A stretch of 64,000 bases of DNA. Origin: Pasteurella oralis. Its GTDB lineage: Bacteria; Pseudomonadota; Gammaproteobacteria; Enterobacterales; Pasteurellaceae. Location of the stretch: the NCBI RefSeq assembly GCF_002850605.1, contig NZ_NXGB01000001.1, forward strand, positions 1 through 64,000. The letters are read 5' to 3'. Under the pieces are notes generated by a model. That model saw only the letters and a list, made by a program, of their open reading frames with translations. It made no database searches and was not told the origin of the DNA. Made by a program: the position numbers and the translations under genes. Positions 42,736 to 52,744 of the stretch are shown here, piece after piece (positions within the stretch are counted from its first letter, which is position 1; every line of letters begins with the position of its first letter).

Positions 42736-44694
42736 TTAATTTTTGTCTTCTGATTTATATAACCTATTCTTATATAAATAACTGCCTAACAGTGCATGGG
42801 CTAATGCTTCTTTTTTAAGCGATTCAGGTAGCATTTTTTCAGTAAATTCCCCAGTTTGGCGATCATATGTATAACCACGCGGTTCTACTTTTGGGGTTAA
42901 AATAACCACATCTGATCCTTTCATCATTGCTTGGGTTTGATCATATTGCATAAATGCACGGTTTGGATTGACATCTTGAGTCAAATCGTAGCCGATCATT
43001 GGGTATTGACCGCTCACCCCTGCAAGGGAGAGTAATGTTGTTGGCATATCGATTTGGCTGACTAAACGAGGATCGCGTTTTGCGTCAATACCTTCGCCAA
43101 TAAATAATGCTGGGATATGAAAGTGTTTAATTGGGACTAATGCGGCACCACCCACACGTGAATCATGGTCTGCGATAACTAAGAATAGCGTATCTTGCCA
43201 ATAGTTAGATTGTTTGGCGAGGCGGAAGAAATGACCTATTGCATAGTCTGCATATTTTGCTGCATTTTTACGTGTTTGCTTAGGTTGCTCATAGAGTTCG
43301 ATTTTGCCATCTGGAAATTCAAAAGGATCATGGTTACTTGAACTAAATACTAAACTAAAGAAAGGTTTGCCTTCATTGTGTAACTTAGTGAAAGTTTCGT
43401 GAGCTTTATCAAACAAATCTTCGTCGCTCATCCCCCAAGTTGCTTGGAATTTCGGGTTAACATAGTCTTTTTCGTCAATGATTTGTTGGAAACCATTGCC
43501 GTAGAAGAAGCTTGCCATGTTATCAAAATGTTTCTCGCCGCCATAGATGAAGGAAGTATGATAACCTTGTTTTGAGAGTAATTCCGCAATCGTGAAAAAG
43601 CCATGTTGACTGTTGTTGAGTTTGACAACGGCACGAGCTGGTGTTGGGGTGAAACCTGCGGTAATAGCTTCAATTCCACGTACTGAGCGTGTCCCAGTAG
43701 CATATAAATTTTCAAATAACCAACCCTCTTGTGCTAATTTGTCAAATTCTGGCGAAAGCGGTAAGCCCCCTAAACTGCCAATAAATTGGGCACCGAGACT
43801 TTCCTCTAACACAATCACAATATTTTTAGGTTTGCCTTGATAAGTGGCGTGGTTCATCGTTAATGTGGGTAACTGACTAGAAATATAGTCACTTTCTGGA
43901 CGACCACGACTTTGTTTTACAATGCGTAACATTTCTTCTGTTTCCATTTTGCCGTACAACGCAGAAGAATTATCTTCGTCTTTTAATTGTTGTGCTGCAT
44001 AGATGACAGAATAACCAGAGTTGAGGACTAATGAATTGACTAAAGCATCTGATGAAAACGCCACCATGGCTGGATTAATACCACGATGAGCGAAGGTTGA
44101 GCGTGCGCCAATGAATGCCACAGCAATGACAACTAAAGCGATTATTGGACGGAATTTCCAACTCGGTGAGGAAAGATGTTGTACCGCCCAACCTGCTAGC
44201 TTCCAATATAAAACTGTTGCGAGAACAGTGACAGTGAGGCTGATCACCATCGCCAGTAAATGTCCTTCCATCAGCATGCTAAAGACTTCTTTGGGGTAGA
44301 TAAGATATTCGATGAATAAACGGTTAGGACGAAAATCATAGGTTTCGATGAAAGCGGGCGTGGCGATTTCCATAAAAAGAATAAAAACACTACCGCAAGT
44401 AAGCCAAACTCTGAGTATTTTTTGCCAAATAAATCCGAGTGAGTTATGGTGATAAAGTAATACAGTAAGTAAGGCAGGCACACCAAATAAATAGCAGAGC
44501 GAAACGATATCAATACGGACACCTTGTAAGAATAATGCCAACCAGCCATCAACTGCGTTAATTCGATCTGCTTGCCACAGTGCAAGTCCTAAGCGAGATA
44601 AGCTGAAGATAAATAAGTTGATAGCGACGAAAAAGAAAATCGGGAAGAGCAAAGTGCGGTGCGTTTTTATTGAATTTGGATAAGTTGCGTTCAT
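42736..44694 (-). CDS. LTA synthase/sulfatase-family phosphotransferase; candidate LOS phosphoethanolamine transferase
   Basis: 652 residues: five N-terminal membrane helices (about 15-190), then a periplasmic alkaline-phosphatase-fold domain from about 245. Catalytic features: IVLEESLGAQF (metal-binding Glu region), the nucleophile Thr in TGTRSVRGIEA, SSSNHDPFEFP, and IADHDSRVGG with Asp/His ligands. Relatives in Gram-negatives move phosphoethanolamine or phosphoglycerol to cell-surface sugars. In H. influenzae and Neisseria an enzyme of this type (Lpt6) decorates the inner-core heptose of lipooligosaccharide; this could be that enzyme, but the assignment is inferred. Confidence 0.75.
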   Translation of the reverse strand: MNATYPNSIKTHRTLLFPIFFFVAINLFIFSLSRLGLALWQADRINAVDGWLALFLQGVRIDIVSLCYLFGVPALLTVLLYHHNSLGFIWQKILRVWLTCGSVFILFMEIATPAFIETYDFRPNRLFIEYLIYPKEVFSMLMEGHLLAMVISLTVTVLATVLYWKLAGWAVQHLSSPSWKFRPIIALVVIAVAFIGARSTFAHRGINPAMVAFSSDALVNSLVLNSGYSVIYAAQQLKDEDNSSALYGKMETEEMLRIVKQSRGRPESDYISSQLPTLTMNHATYQGKPKNIVIVLEESLGAQFIGSLGGLPLSPEFDKLAQEGWLFENLYATGTRSVRGIEAITAGFTPTPARAVVKLNNSQHGFFTIAELLSKQGYHTSFIYGGEKHFDNMASFFYGNGFQQIIDEKDYVNPKFQATWGMSDEDLFDKAHETFTKLHNEGKPFFSLVFSSSNHDPFEFPDGKIELYEQPKQTRKNAAKYADYAIGHFFRLAKQSNYWQDTLFLVIADHDSRVGGAALVPIKHFHIPALFIGEGIDAKRDPRLVSQIDMPTTLLSLAGVSGQYPMIGYDLTQDVNPNRAFMQYDQTQAMMKGSDVVILTPKVEPRGYTYDRQTGEFTEKMLPESLKKEALAHALLGSYLYKNRLYKSEDKN

Positions 44695-44863
44695 AGTTAG
44701 TCCAGATAGTGAATGAATAAATCGACCACATTAGACCGCACTTTGGCGGAATAATTCTTATTATCTCTTTTTTCGTTGTTTCTGTCTGTTCTTTTTGTGC
44801 AATAGCTTAATTGGTTTGTGTTTGAAAGCTAAATCCCCCGCATATAGCCTGTATCAATTTGAC

Positions 44864-44998
44864 TCATGTACTGTAGTAGCAGTTGTGGAACGTTTGTCTG
44901 ATTTGGTAGAAGATGCGATTAAAACGGTTGTTGGCATTAAGTTCGTGAATTGGATTGCTATATTCTACAAATAGTGCAAGCATTTTAGCCATATTCAT
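44864..44998 (-). CDS. Small ORF of unknown status (44 aa)
   Basis: Lies in the 390-base gap 44695-45084. It starts ATG-AAT-ATG with GGA seven bases before (TAGCTAGGA) and codes MNMAKMLALFVEYSNPIHEL followed by 24 residues ending in CYYST. It has no recognised family. It may be a short peptide or a fragment of a lost gene. The rest of the gap holds an uptake signal near 44735 and a hairpin. Confidence 0.25.
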   Translation of the reverse strand: MNMAKMLALFVEYSNPIHELNANNRFNRIFYQIRQTFHNCYYST

Positions 44999-45044
44999 TC
45001 CTAGCTAATAGCAAAAATAGAGTGACGTTTTTTGATGGTGTCGG

Positions 45045-45074
45045 CAGGCGGATATAGTTATTCCGCCTGTTTTT
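45045..45074 (+). terminator. Plus-strand-oriented terminator without an upstream gene
   Basis: CAGGCGGA (45045-45052) pairs with TCCGCCTG (45062-45069), followed by TTTTTAA. The T-run is on the plus strand, yet genes on both sides run on the minus strand. Either it only ends stray transcription, or a plus-strand small RNA starts in 44695-45040. It could also serve the minus-strand gene without a T-run. Confidence 0.6.
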
Positions 45075-45084
45075 AAGCGTATGA

Positions 45085-46410
45085 TTATTTGGTTAGAGCA
45101 CTTTTATTGAGGGGGTGTTCGCGATCTTTGCGTAGTGATACTAATAATTGATCAATTTTTACATTCTCCGTATCAATAATTTCAAACTTATATTGATCAT
45201 AGAGCACAAAGTCGGTTTTTTTAGGAATTTTACGTAACATATACATCATAAAGCCGCTGATAGTTTCGTAGTTTTCTTGTCCTGGAAAACTATCTAAATC
45301 TAATGCTCGCATGACATCTTCTAATGGTGTTGCACCATCAATTAACCAAGAGTCTTCATCGCGGCGTACAATTTGTTCTTCTTCATTGGAAACAAGTTCT
45401 CCCATGACAATGCTCATGACATCATTTAATGTGATGATCCCAACCACTAATGCATATTCATTCACAATCACGGCAAAATCTTCACCTGTCGATTTGAATA
45501 ATTCTAAGACTTCAAATAAAGAGAGCGTATCAGGCACAAACAAGGCTTTGCGTAATAGGCGATTATCAGTCAGTGAAACGCCTTTTTCAACTTGTAGATA
45601 CATTGTCAGTAAAGTGTGAGATTCCACATAACCTAAAATACGATCTAAACCGTTATCACAGATTAAAAGTTTAGAATGTGAGTTTTTAGTTAGAGTATCC
45701 AGTACAGCTTGGCGATCAAAAGCGCGGTCTAAAAACACGATATTTTCACGAGTCGTCATGGTGGAGGTGACAGTTCTTTGTTGCATATCAAAAATGTTTT
45801 CAATCAGATAATGTTCTTGTGCTTTGACTACGCCAGCTTCTGCGCCCGCACCGACAATGGCAACAATATCTTCTGGTGTCATATTTTCTTCGCGAATAGT
45901 GGAAATACGGAATAACTTGAAGAAATTATTGGCAATAGAGTCGAAGATCCAGACTAATGGCTTTAAGATAAAAATACACACTGACATGATACGTACTGTG
46001 CGTAATGCCACTTTTTCTGGGTTAATCATAGCAAGGCGTTTTGGTACCAGATCAGCTAATAGAATAAATGCGGAGGTAACAAGCGCGAAAGCTAGCCAAG
46101 AAGCAGTACTCTCTAGCCATGCTGGTGCTATTTGAGTCGCTAATGCATTTTTTAAATAAGGACGGATGGCACTTTCACCAATAATTCCGCCTAAAATTGC
46201 GACCATGTTTAATCCAATTTGTACAACGGTAATAAAACGTCCCGGTTGGGCTTGTAGGGCAAGTACTAGTGCAGCACGTTCGTCTCCTTCATTAACTAAA
46301 TTCTGTAATTTCAGTTTACGTGCACCAGCAAGGGACATTTCAGCAGAAGAAATTATCGCACTAATCACAATTAATATGCCTAAACTTAAGATTGCCTCAA
46401 ATAAACTCAT
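45085..46410 (-). CDS. CNNM/CBS/CorC-domain membrane protein (YtfL/PaeA-like)
   Basis: 441 residues from the ATG at 46410; 12 codons further upstream have no support. Order: N-terminal CNNM (DUF21) domain with about four membrane helices (1-190; AEMSLAGARKLKLQNLV), two CBS motifs (about 205-330), and the C-terminal CorC/HlyC domain (about 345-430; WLIDGATPLEDVMRALDLD). Often called 'hemolysin family', without evidence. E. coli YtfL (PaeA) exports polyamines; magnesium or ion efflux has been proposed for other members. Confidence 0.85.
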   Translation of the reverse strand: MSLFEAILSLGILIVISAIISSAEMSLAGARKLKLQNLVNEGDERAALVLALQAQPGRFITVVQIGLNMVAILGGIIGESAIRPYLKNALATQIAPAWLESTASWLAFALVTSAFILLADLVPKRLAMINPEKVALRTVRIMSVCIFILKPLVWIFDSIANNFFKLFRISTIREENMTPEDIVAIVGAGAEAGVVKAQEHYLIENIFDMQQRTVTSTMTTRENIVFLDRAFDRQAVLDTLTKNSHSKLLICDNGLDRILGYVESHTLLTMYLQVEKGVSLTDNRLLRKALFVPDTLSLFEVLELFKSTGEDFAVIVNEYALVVGIITLNDVMSIVMGELVSNEEEQIVRRDEDSWLIDGATPLEDVMRALDLDSFPGQENYETISGFMMYMLRKIPKKTDFVLYDQYKFEIIDTENVKIDQLLVSLRKDREHPLNKSALTK

Positions 46411-46453
46411 AAAATATCTCTGTTTTGATGATTTAAAATAGAACAAGGAGGGG

Positions 46454-46480
46454 CGCGGTTTAAATGATTATTAAACCGCG
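46454..46480 (-). terminator. Hairpin between the DUF1523 gene and the CNNM gene
   Basis: CGCGGTTTAA and TTAAACCGCG (46454-46480) with a seven-base loop. It lies upstream of the CNNM start and downstream (on the other side, minus strand) of nothing but its leader, because the DUF1523 gene begins further right and ends at 46500. It lacks a T-run, so it is a weak terminator or processing site for the DUF1523 transcript. Confidence 0.45.
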
Positions 46481-46499
46481 TGAAGAGAGGAAAAATCAG

Positions 46500-47027
46500 C
46501 TAATTTTCGCTATCAAACCAGCCACGTACAAACTGGATAGAAAAGAAAAGTGTAATAAGCAATAAGAAATATAATATATAAGCCAAAATAGGATGGCTTG
46601 CACTGTCTGCCTCATCGAGTGCTTTAATGCTGACTGCGTTGCGGAATTCGTCAAACATGACTAAGCGCCAACCATAGTATTTGATCTGAACAGTTTTGTC
46701 TTCTTTTCCTAATGCTTCAGCTTGAGCGTGTAAATTGGCCGAACCAAATTTAAAATAAAATGGAAAGCCCCAACGTGTGTCTTCGTTGCGGTAGACCATG
46801 ATTTTGCCATCTTGGTGCTGTGTATTAATGAAATAGACATCACGTGTTGGACCATCAGCTGGGTTTGCTTTGGTAATCGGCCCATCTTTATCTACTCGTT
46901 TAACTTCAACGCCAGTGACTTTCGTTACATCATAGCTTGGCGTAACAAAATTGACAGTGGCGAATAAGAATAGGTGAAAGACAAAAATTACAGTGAGAAA
47001 AAAGAATTTAAAAAACTTTCGCATCAT
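46500..47027 (-). CDS. DUF1523 family membrane protein
   Basis: 175 residues: N-terminal membrane helix (about 5-24), an extracytoplasmic part containing VNFVTPSYDVTKVTGVEVKR and RDVYFINT and WGFPFYFKFGSANLHAQA, and a C-terminal membrane helix (about 147-167). The pattern fits DUF1523, a family of unknown function in proteobacteria. It begins 28 bases after tatD, so it may be at the tail of the mltG operon. Confidence 0.8.
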   Translation of the reverse strand: MMRKFFKFFFLTVIFVFHLFLFATVNFVTPSYDVTKVTGVEVKRVDKDGPITKANPADGPTRDVYFINTQHQDGKIMVYRNEDTRWGFPFYFKFGSANLHAQAEALGKEDKTVQIKYYGWRLVMFDEFRNAVSIKALDEADSASHPILAYILYFLLLITLFFSIQFVRGWFDSEN

Positions 47028-47054
47028 ACTTTCCTTAACCAGTAAATAGCTTAT

Positions 47055-47837
47055 TTATTGTACATTAATTTTGAATAAACGTTCAAAGTTTTGTGTAGTG
47101 ATTTGGGCAAATTGCTCAAAAGATACGCCTTTTAAGGTTGCTACATATTCACACACTTCGCGTACATAGGCGGGTTGATTTTGTTTGCCGCGATAAGGTA
47201 CTGGCGCTAAATAAGGTGAATCCGTTTCTACTAATAAACGATCTAGTGGGACTTGGCGTGCAACTTCACGCAGTTCTTCCGCATTTTTAAATGTAATGAT
47301 ACCAGAAAGTGAAATATATAAACCGAGATCTAAGCCTTGTTTTGCCATTTCCCAGTTTTCAGTGAAACAATGGAGTACACCGCCACATTGCGTTACTTGA
47401 TTTTCAGCTAAAATCGCAATAGTGTCTTCGCGGGCGCTACGAGTATGTACAATGACAGGTTTGTTTAATTGATTTGCAATTTGAATTTGTTGCGCAAAAA
47501 TTTGTTGTTGTAAGGCTTTATTATCAGCACTGTAGTAATAGTCCAAACCCGTTTCACCAATGGCAATCACTTTTGGGTCTTGTGCTAACTTGAGTAATTT
47601 ATGGCAATCAAAAGCTTCTTCATCTAAGTTGAGTGGGTGTACGCCGCAAGCTAAAGACACGTTGTTAAATTTAGCTAAGTCAGCATAAATTTGTTCAAAG
47701 CGAGTTAAAGTAACACCGACAGCAAGTAAATGTTTAACATCTCGTGCATTGGCTTTATTGACGACATCAGCAATATTGTCATGTAAATTTTCGTAATCTA
47801 GCGCATCTAAGTGGCAATGCGAATCAACAATAAACAT
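47055..47837 (-). CDS. ycfH: TatD-family metal-dependent hydrolase (YcfH)
   Basis: 260 residues of the amidohydrolase TIM-barrel fold. Metal ligands: SHCHLD near 6-11, GETGLDYY near 92, HTRSAREDT (His near 131), HCFTEN (His near 156), and ETDSPYLAP (Asp near 205). The YcfH subgroup is next to holB in E. coli, as here. TatD proteins are nucleases or D-aminoacyl-tRNA-deacylase-like enzymes; the exact role of YcfH is not set. It is not a Tat translocase part despite the name. Confidence 0.9.
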   Translation of the reverse strand: MFIVDSHCHLDALDYENLHDNIADVVNKANARDVKHLLAVGVTLTRFEQIYADLAKFNNVSLACGVHPLNLDEEAFDCHKLLKLAQDPKVIAIGETGLDYYYSADNKALQQQIFAQQIQIANQLNKPVIVHTRSAREDTIAILAENQVTQCGGVLHCFTENWEMAKQGLDLGLYISLSGIITFKNAEELREVARQVPLDRLLVETDSPYLAPVPYRGKQNQPAYVREVCEYVATLKGVSFEQFAQITTQNFERLFKINVQ

Positions 47838-47845
47838 TTTGGTTT

Positions 47846-48826
47846 TTATCCTTCAAATACATCAGTAATTAATCGAGTTAAGCCGTCAAGTAAAATTAAT
47901 TCTTGGTTAACGGCATTAATTTGCGTTAAGTCGGTGCGCACTTTTTGTATAATTTGATTGGCGTTTAATAACGCTTGCGGGCTGTGTTGTGCACTAAATT
48001 GAGTGATACCAGCCGCTAAGTCTTGGCAAATCCAATGCTGATTAATTTGTAATTTCGCTTTTAATGCATCAGCTAAAAATGCTAATAGCCAGTCAAGTTG
48101 TTGGAAAACCAGTTCTTTTTCAAAATGGGGCAGTAATTCAAGTGGTGAACATTTACGATAAAATAGCCAAAATTGGCGCAAAAACTCTCGCCGTTTCTCT
48201 AATAATCCTTGTTGTAAGACCGTTAATGCTAGCAACGGACGACCATAGCTGATACGAAGTGCGGTCTGAATTTGCGAAATATCGACCGCACTTTGTTGTT
48301 GCAGCCAATTCAGCGCAACTTCTTTGGCAGGTGGTTTGATTAAGCTGACTTGGCAACGACTATAAATTGTTGGCATGATTGTTGCTGTTGCATCAGCTTG
48401 TAATAAAAAATAAGTTTGTGGGCGAGGTTCTTCAAGGGTTTTTAAAATAGCATTAGCCGCTGCTTCAGTTAAGCGTTCAACCCCTTTTATATAGATTAAT
48501 TTGTTACCATGTTGTTGGGCATGCTGATTAATTTTTTCGCTAATTTCACGTACTTGATCCACGCCAATATCTTTATTTTCGATGGGTTCAAGGGAGTAAA
48601 TATCAGGGTGGTTGTTTGCTTGGAATAAATGGCAGCTATGGCAATGCCCACAAGGTTGTTGATCTTGTGGCTGTTGACACATGATCCATTGTCCGAGTCG
48701 ATGTAAAAGTTGCTCAACCCCTAAACCTTGTTCTGCTTTAAACAGCAGAGCATGATGACCATGCTGTTGTTGAAACGCACGAATAGTTTGTTGATAGTCA
48801 GTTTCAAGCCAAGGGTAGTAAGCCAT
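47846..48826 (-). CDS. holB: HolB, DNA polymerase III delta-prime subunit
   Basis: Clamp-loader subunit. 326 residues with the AAA-like fold, a four-Cys zinc module ([16 protein letters not shown] near 49-66) and the SRC motif in TIYSRCQV near 155. The P-loop position reads [12 protein letters not shown], degenerate as expected for delta-prime, which does not bind ATP. It starts directly before the tmk stop. Two uptake signals in opposite orientation are inside (about 48259 and 48284). Confidence 0.93.
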   Translation of the reverse strand: MAYYPWLETDYQQTIRAFQQQHGHHALLFKAEQGLGVEQLLHRLGQWIMCQQPQDQQPCGHCHSCHLFQANNHPDIYSLEPIENKDIGVDQVREISEKINQHAQQHGNKLIYIKGVERLTEAAANAILKTLEEPRPQTYFLLQADATATIMPTIYSRCQVSLIKPPAKEVALNWLQQQSAVDISQIQTALRISYGRPLLALTVLQQGLLEKRREFLRQFWLFYRKCSPLELLPHFEKELVFQQLDWLLAFLADALKAKLQINQHWICQDLAAGITQFSAQHSPQALLNANQIIQKVRTDLTQINAVNQELILLDGLTRLITDVFEG

Positions 48827-49468
48827 TTAGTTGCCTTTTTCTTGTGAAATTAGCCAATTTTTGACCGCACTTTGTACTGCTATGCTGACTTGAGCAATAT
48901 CCTGTGCTGCATTGATTGTAATCGCTTTAGGATTTTGCTCAACCAGTTCTAAATAACGTTGGCGAGTACGTTGGAAGAAGTCAAGGTTTTGTTGTTCAAT
49001 ACGATCGAGTGCACCGCGCCCTCTTGCTCGACTGAGTCCTAACACTGGATCAATATCTAAATAGATAGTTAAATCTGGCTCAAATTCACCTAATACTGTT
49101 TGCTTCAAGGTAGTAAGCAGTGTCTTGTCGAGTTGACGACCGCCACCTTGATACGCTTGTGATGACATATCATGGCGATCACCAATCACCCATTTTCCCG
49201 TTGCTAATGCAGGTTTGATCACATTTTCGACTAATTGAATACGTGCAGCATACAACATTAATAGTTCAGCTTTATCCGTCACTGGCTCCTCGGTTTCATG
49301 CTTAATCAGCTGGCGTAACTTTTCTGCTAATGGGGTACCGCCAGGTTCGCGTGTAAACACAATATCTTGAATGCCATGGGCGTTAAGGGCGGCAACAATG
49401 CTGTCACGCGCTGTTGTTTTTCCCGCCCCTTCTATGCCTTCCAGTACAATAAATTTACCTGTTCTCAT
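48827..49468 (-). CDS. tmk: Tmk, thymidylate kinase
   Basis: Makes dTDP from dTMP. From the ATG at 49468 the product has 213 residues; a start four codons upstream would overlap mltG by 11 bases and is possible. P-loop GIEGAGKTT near 11-19, DR motif in [16 protein letters not shown] near 95, and the LID segment with [12 protein letters not shown] near 150. Part of mltG-tmk-holB-tatD, as in E. coli. Confidence 0.94.
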   Translation of the reverse strand: MRTGKFIVLEGIEGAGKTTARDSIVAALNAHGIQDIVFTREPGGTPLAEKLRQLIKHETEEPVTDKAELLMLYAARIQLVENVIKPALATGKWVIGDRHDMSSQAYQGGGRQLDKTLLTTLKQTVLGEFEPDLTIYLDIDPVLGLSRARGRGALDRIEQQNLDFFQRTRQRYLELVEQNPKAITINAAQDIAQVSIAVQSAVKNWLISQEKGN

Positions 49469-49469
49469 A

Positions 49470-50519
49470 TTATTTTCCATTTTTCTGACTGCGATACCAA
49501 CGCAAGTATTCTTGTACTGCGCGATTATGTTCTGCTAAGGTTCGGCTGAATTTATGCCCCCCTGTGCCATCTGCGACAAAATATAAAAAATCAGTTTTTT
49601 CTGGTTTAGCAACTGCCATTAACGCACTTTCACTTGGCATCGCAATTGGTGTTGGGGGTAAGCCATCAATGAGATAAGTGTTGTAAGCAGTCAGTGTTTC
49701 TAAATCTTTTTTACGAATATTGCCATCATAGTTTTCTCCCATACCATAGATGACGGTAGGATCAGTTTGTAAGCGCATTTTCTTGTTTAAACGGTTGATA
49801 AAGACAGATGCAACTTTACCTCGTTCAGCGGCAATAGCCGTTTCTTTTTCTACAATAGAGGCGAGAATAAGCATTTCATAAGGATTATTGAGTGGTAAGT
49901 CTTTATCACGTTGTTGCCAAGCTTGCTCAAGGGCTTTTTTCATGCGATCGGCCGCGCGCTTTAGTAAGGCTAAATCTGTTGAATTCGGTGTGTAGTGATA
50001 AGTATCAGGATAGAGCCAGCCATCGAGGTTACGCCATTCATAAATAGCTTTAGCAAAGTCGGGGATATCTAACAAACCAAAGATTTCATCGTCGCTTTTA
50101 TTGGTTAAGGTTTGAACTAAATGCGGTGTCTTTTCTAATGTTTTACGCCATGTTTTGAAAGTATCGCCTTCAATGAATTGAATGCTCAATTGGGCTTCTT
50201 TGCCCACATTCAACACATGTAATAAATCCTTCACTGTTTTTACGTCATTTAAGGCGTAGGTACCGGCTTTTATTTTATTCAGTTGCGGATTTAATTTTAA
50301 TAAATAAGGCAATAGACTCGCATCTGCTAGTAATTTCTCTTGCTCAAGTAATTGTGCCAATTTTTGCCCAGTTGTGCCACGTTGCACTGAAAGTAATTGA
50401 TCTTGTTCAACTTGAACTGGCTGATTAGCAAACTGTTCAAGTTGATAATAAAAATACAAACCTGCGCCAGAGGCAATCAAGGCGAGTGTAAGTAACAAGC
50501 TAAAAAATTTTTTCATCAA
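49470..50519 (-). CDS. mltG: MltG, endolytic murein transglycosylase
   Basis: Cleaves nascent peptidoglycan strands and so sets glycan length. 349 residues: one N-terminal membrane helix (about 5-25), a LysM-like part, and the YceG domain from about 90. The catalytic Glu is in [20 protein letters not shown] (about 226). Also present: [16 protein letters not shown] and [15 protein letters not shown]. First gene of the operon. Confidence 0.94.
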   Translation of the reverse strand: MMKKFFSLLLTLALIASGAGLYFYYQLEQFANQPVQVEQDQLLSVQRGTTGQKLAQLLEQEKLLADASLLPYLLKLNPQLNKIKAGTYALNDVKTVKDLLHVLNVGKEAQLSIQFIEGDTFKTWRKTLEKTPHLVQTLTNKSDDEIFGLLDIPDFAKAIYEWRNLDGWLYPDTYHYTPNSTDLALLKRAADRMKKALEQAWQQRDKDLPLNNPYEMLILASIVEKETAIAAERGKVASVFINRLNKKMRLQTDPTVIYGMGENYDGNIRKKDLETLTAYNTYLIDGLPPTPIAMPSESALMAVAKPEKTDFLYFVADGTGGHKFSRTLAEHNRAVQEYLRWYRSQKNGK

Positions 50520-50644
50520 TATACCTTGCTATGAAAAGAGTCACAAAATAGGAGGCAAAATTGAGTTTAATTATAACACAGAATATGAGAATAAACCGTA
50601 ACGGCAAACTGAAGTGGTCATTTGGGTTTTGTGAAAAGTAAATT

Positions 50645-50663
50645 GGGCAGTTAAGCACTGCCC
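50645..50663 (-). terminator. Terminator after serA
   Basis: GGGCAG / CTGCCC (50645-50663), followed on the minus strand by AATTTACTTTTC. Confidence 0.65.
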
Positions 50664-50685
50664 TGATGTGAGTTGAAAGGATTAT

Positions 50686-51918
50686 TTAAAATAATACACG
50701 TGCACGAATGGTACCTTCAATGTCTTTTAACTGATTTAATAATCCATTCGTATCTTCGGTTTCAACATCAATAACCACATAACCAATAGCTGGATCAGTT
50801 TGTAGATATTGTGCTGCGATGTTGACGTTAGCATCAACAAACACTTGGTTGATTTTATTTAATACACCTGGGCGATTATGGTGAATATGAAGTAGACGCT
50901 TCGTCCCACCGTGTTCTGGCAGAGAAACCTCAGGGAAATTAACTGCAGAGAGCGTTGAGCCATTGTCAGAGTATTTAACAAATTTACCAGAAACTTCTGC
51001 ACCAATATTTTCTTGTGCTTCTGAAGTTGAACCGCCGATATGTGGAGTTAAAATCACATTATCGAATGCACGTAATGGTGAAACAAATTCTTCTTGAATT
51101 GACGCGGGTTCTTCAGGAAAAACATCTAATGCAGCACCACGAATTTTGCCAGAGGATAAGGCTTGAGCTAAGGCATCAATGTCGACTACAGTACCACGCG
51201 CAGCATTGATTAAGATTGAGCCATCTTTTAGCTGTGCAATACGCTCGGCACTAATTAAATTCTTGGTTGAGGCATTTTCTGGTACATGTAATGACACAAC
51301 ATCACTCATAGCAAGTAACTCTTCTAATGTGCGCACTTGTTGTGCATTGCCTAAGGGTAATTTATTTTCAATATCATAAAAGAAAACACGCATACCCAGT
51401 GACTCTGCGATAACACTTAATTGCGAACCAATATGACCATAGCCTACGATACCTAATTTTTTGCCCCGTACTTCATGTGAGCCCTCTGCTGATTTATTCC
51501 AAATACCACGATGCACTTCGGCATTGGCTTGTGGCACATTACGCATTAACAGCAAAATTTCGCCTAAGACTAATTCCGCAACAGAACGCGTATTAGAGAA
51601 AGGGGCGTTAAAAACAGGAATTCCACGTAATTTTGCGGCATTTAAATCTACTTGATTAGTACCAATGCAGAAGCAACCAATTGCAATTAACTTTTGTGCA
51701 TGCGCAAGCACATCTGCGGTCAAAAATGTGCGTGAGCGAATACCAACAAAATGAGCATCTTTAATTGCTTCTTTTAATTCGTCATCATCAAGCGCTTTTT
51801 TGTGATATTCAATATTGGTATAACCTGCTGTTTGTAATACCTCAATGGCACTTGGATGCACACCTTCTAACAGTAAGAATTTAATTTTTGATTTATCAAG
51901 TGATACTTTGTTTGTCAT
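50686..51918 (-). CDS. serA: SerA, D-3-phosphoglycerate dehydrogenase
   Basis: First step of serine synthesis; 410 residues, the same as E. coli. NAD-binding GIVGYGHIGSQL near 156, catalytic residues in AARGTVVDI (Arg near 240) and the His in LTPHIGGST near 292; Glu between them. The C-terminal ACT domain (about 336-410, RLLHIHHNRPGVLNKINQVF) gives serine feedback inhibition. It follows rpiA by 27 bases, so the operon is rpiA-serA. Confidence 0.96.
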   Translation of the reverse strand: MTNKVSLDKSKIKFLLLEGVHPSAIEVLQTAGYTNIEYHKKALDDDELKEAIKDAHFVGIRSRTFLTADVLAHAQKLIAIGCFCIGTNQVDLNAAKLRGIPVFNAPFSNTRSVAELVLGEILLLMRNVPQANAEVHRGIWNKSAEGSHEVRGKKLGIVGYGHIGSQLSVIAESLGMRVFFYDIENKLPLGNAQQVRTLEELLAMSDVVSLHVPENASTKNLISAERIAQLKDGSILINAARGTVVDIDALAQALSSGKIRGAALDVFPEEPASIQEEFVSPLRAFDNVILTPHIGGSTSEAQENIGAEVSGKFVKYSDNGSTLSAVNFPEVSLPEHGGTKRLLHIHHNRPGVLNKINQVFVDANVNIAAQYLQTDPAIGYVVIDVETEDTNGLLNQLKDIEGTIRARVLF

Positions 51919-51945
51919 ATTTGCTTTCCTTTTGTATTTATTTTG

Positions 51946-52605
51946 TTATTCGATAATTTTTGTGCCATCAGGTGTGCCAACAATAATAATATCTGCTGGA
52001 CGAAGAGCAAAAATACCATTAGTTACTACGCCTGCAACGTTATTTAATTCTTTTTCCATTGCCATTGGACTCATGATCAAAAAATGGTGCACATCTAAAA
52101 TGACATTACCATTATCAGTGATAACACCTTCGCGATATTCTGGTGAACCCCCTAATGCCACTAGCTTACGAGCTACTTGGGAGCGAGCCATGGGAATAAC
52201 TTCTACGGGTAATGGAAAAGTTGAACCTAATACATCCACCTGTTTGCTTTGATCCACGATACAAATAAAGGTTTTAGCGAGTGCAGCAACAATTTTTTCT
52301 CGAGTAAGTGCTGCGCCACCACCTTTGATCATCATTTTTTGCGGATTAACTTCATCAGCACCATCAACATAAATATCTAGCCCTGAAACTTCATTTGCAC
52401 TAAATACTTCAATACCTTGTTGTTTCAATAATTCTTCGGAGGATTTAGATGCAGCAACTGCGCCTTTAATTTGATCTTTCATCGAACCTAAGGCTTCAAT
52501 GAAACAATTTACTGTTGAGCCACTGCCAACACCGACAATCGTATCTGGCTTAACGTATTGTAGTGCTGCTTTTGCTGCTTGTTTTTTCATTTCAAGTTGA
52601 TTCAT
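51946..52605 (-). CDS. rpiA: RpiA, ribose-5-phosphate isomerase A
   Basis: Interconverts ribose-5-P and ribulose-5-P. 219 residues, like E. coli. Substrate-phosphate loop [11 protein letters not shown] near 26, DGADEV near 81-86 with catalytic Asp, and [14 protein letters not shown] near 94 with catalytic Glu. RBS AAGGATT before the ATG. Upstream of serA. Confidence 0.96.
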   Translation of the reverse strand: MNQLEMKKQAAKAALQYVKPDTIVGVGSGSTVNCFIEALGSMKDQIKGAVAASKSSEELLKQQGIEVFSANEVSGLDIYVDGADEVNPQKMMIKGGGAALTREKIVAALAKTFICIVDQSKQVDVLGSTFPLPVEVIPMARSQVARKLVALGGSPEYREGVITDNGNVILDVHHFLIMSPMAMEKELNNVAGVVTNGIFALRPADIIIVGTPDGTKIIE

Positions 52606-52744
52606 TTTTAATCCTTTTTTAGTAAATAATTAACCTAATATTGTTGTAATGAATGACTTTTTTACTGATAAGGTATGTGACGTAATCGTTTGCGTATATT
52701 GTAATAACGCTCTACTTTAATCCTATTCATTGGGATTAACAAGT

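Noticed and set aside
47055..47837. TatD-like gene as part of the Tat system
   Set aside because: It is the YcfH type in the mltG-tmk-holB operon, and TatD proteins are not translocase parts.
48258..48292. Inverted uptake signals inside holB as a real terminator
   Set aside because: They lie mid-gene in an essential operon and have no T-run, so termination is unlikely.
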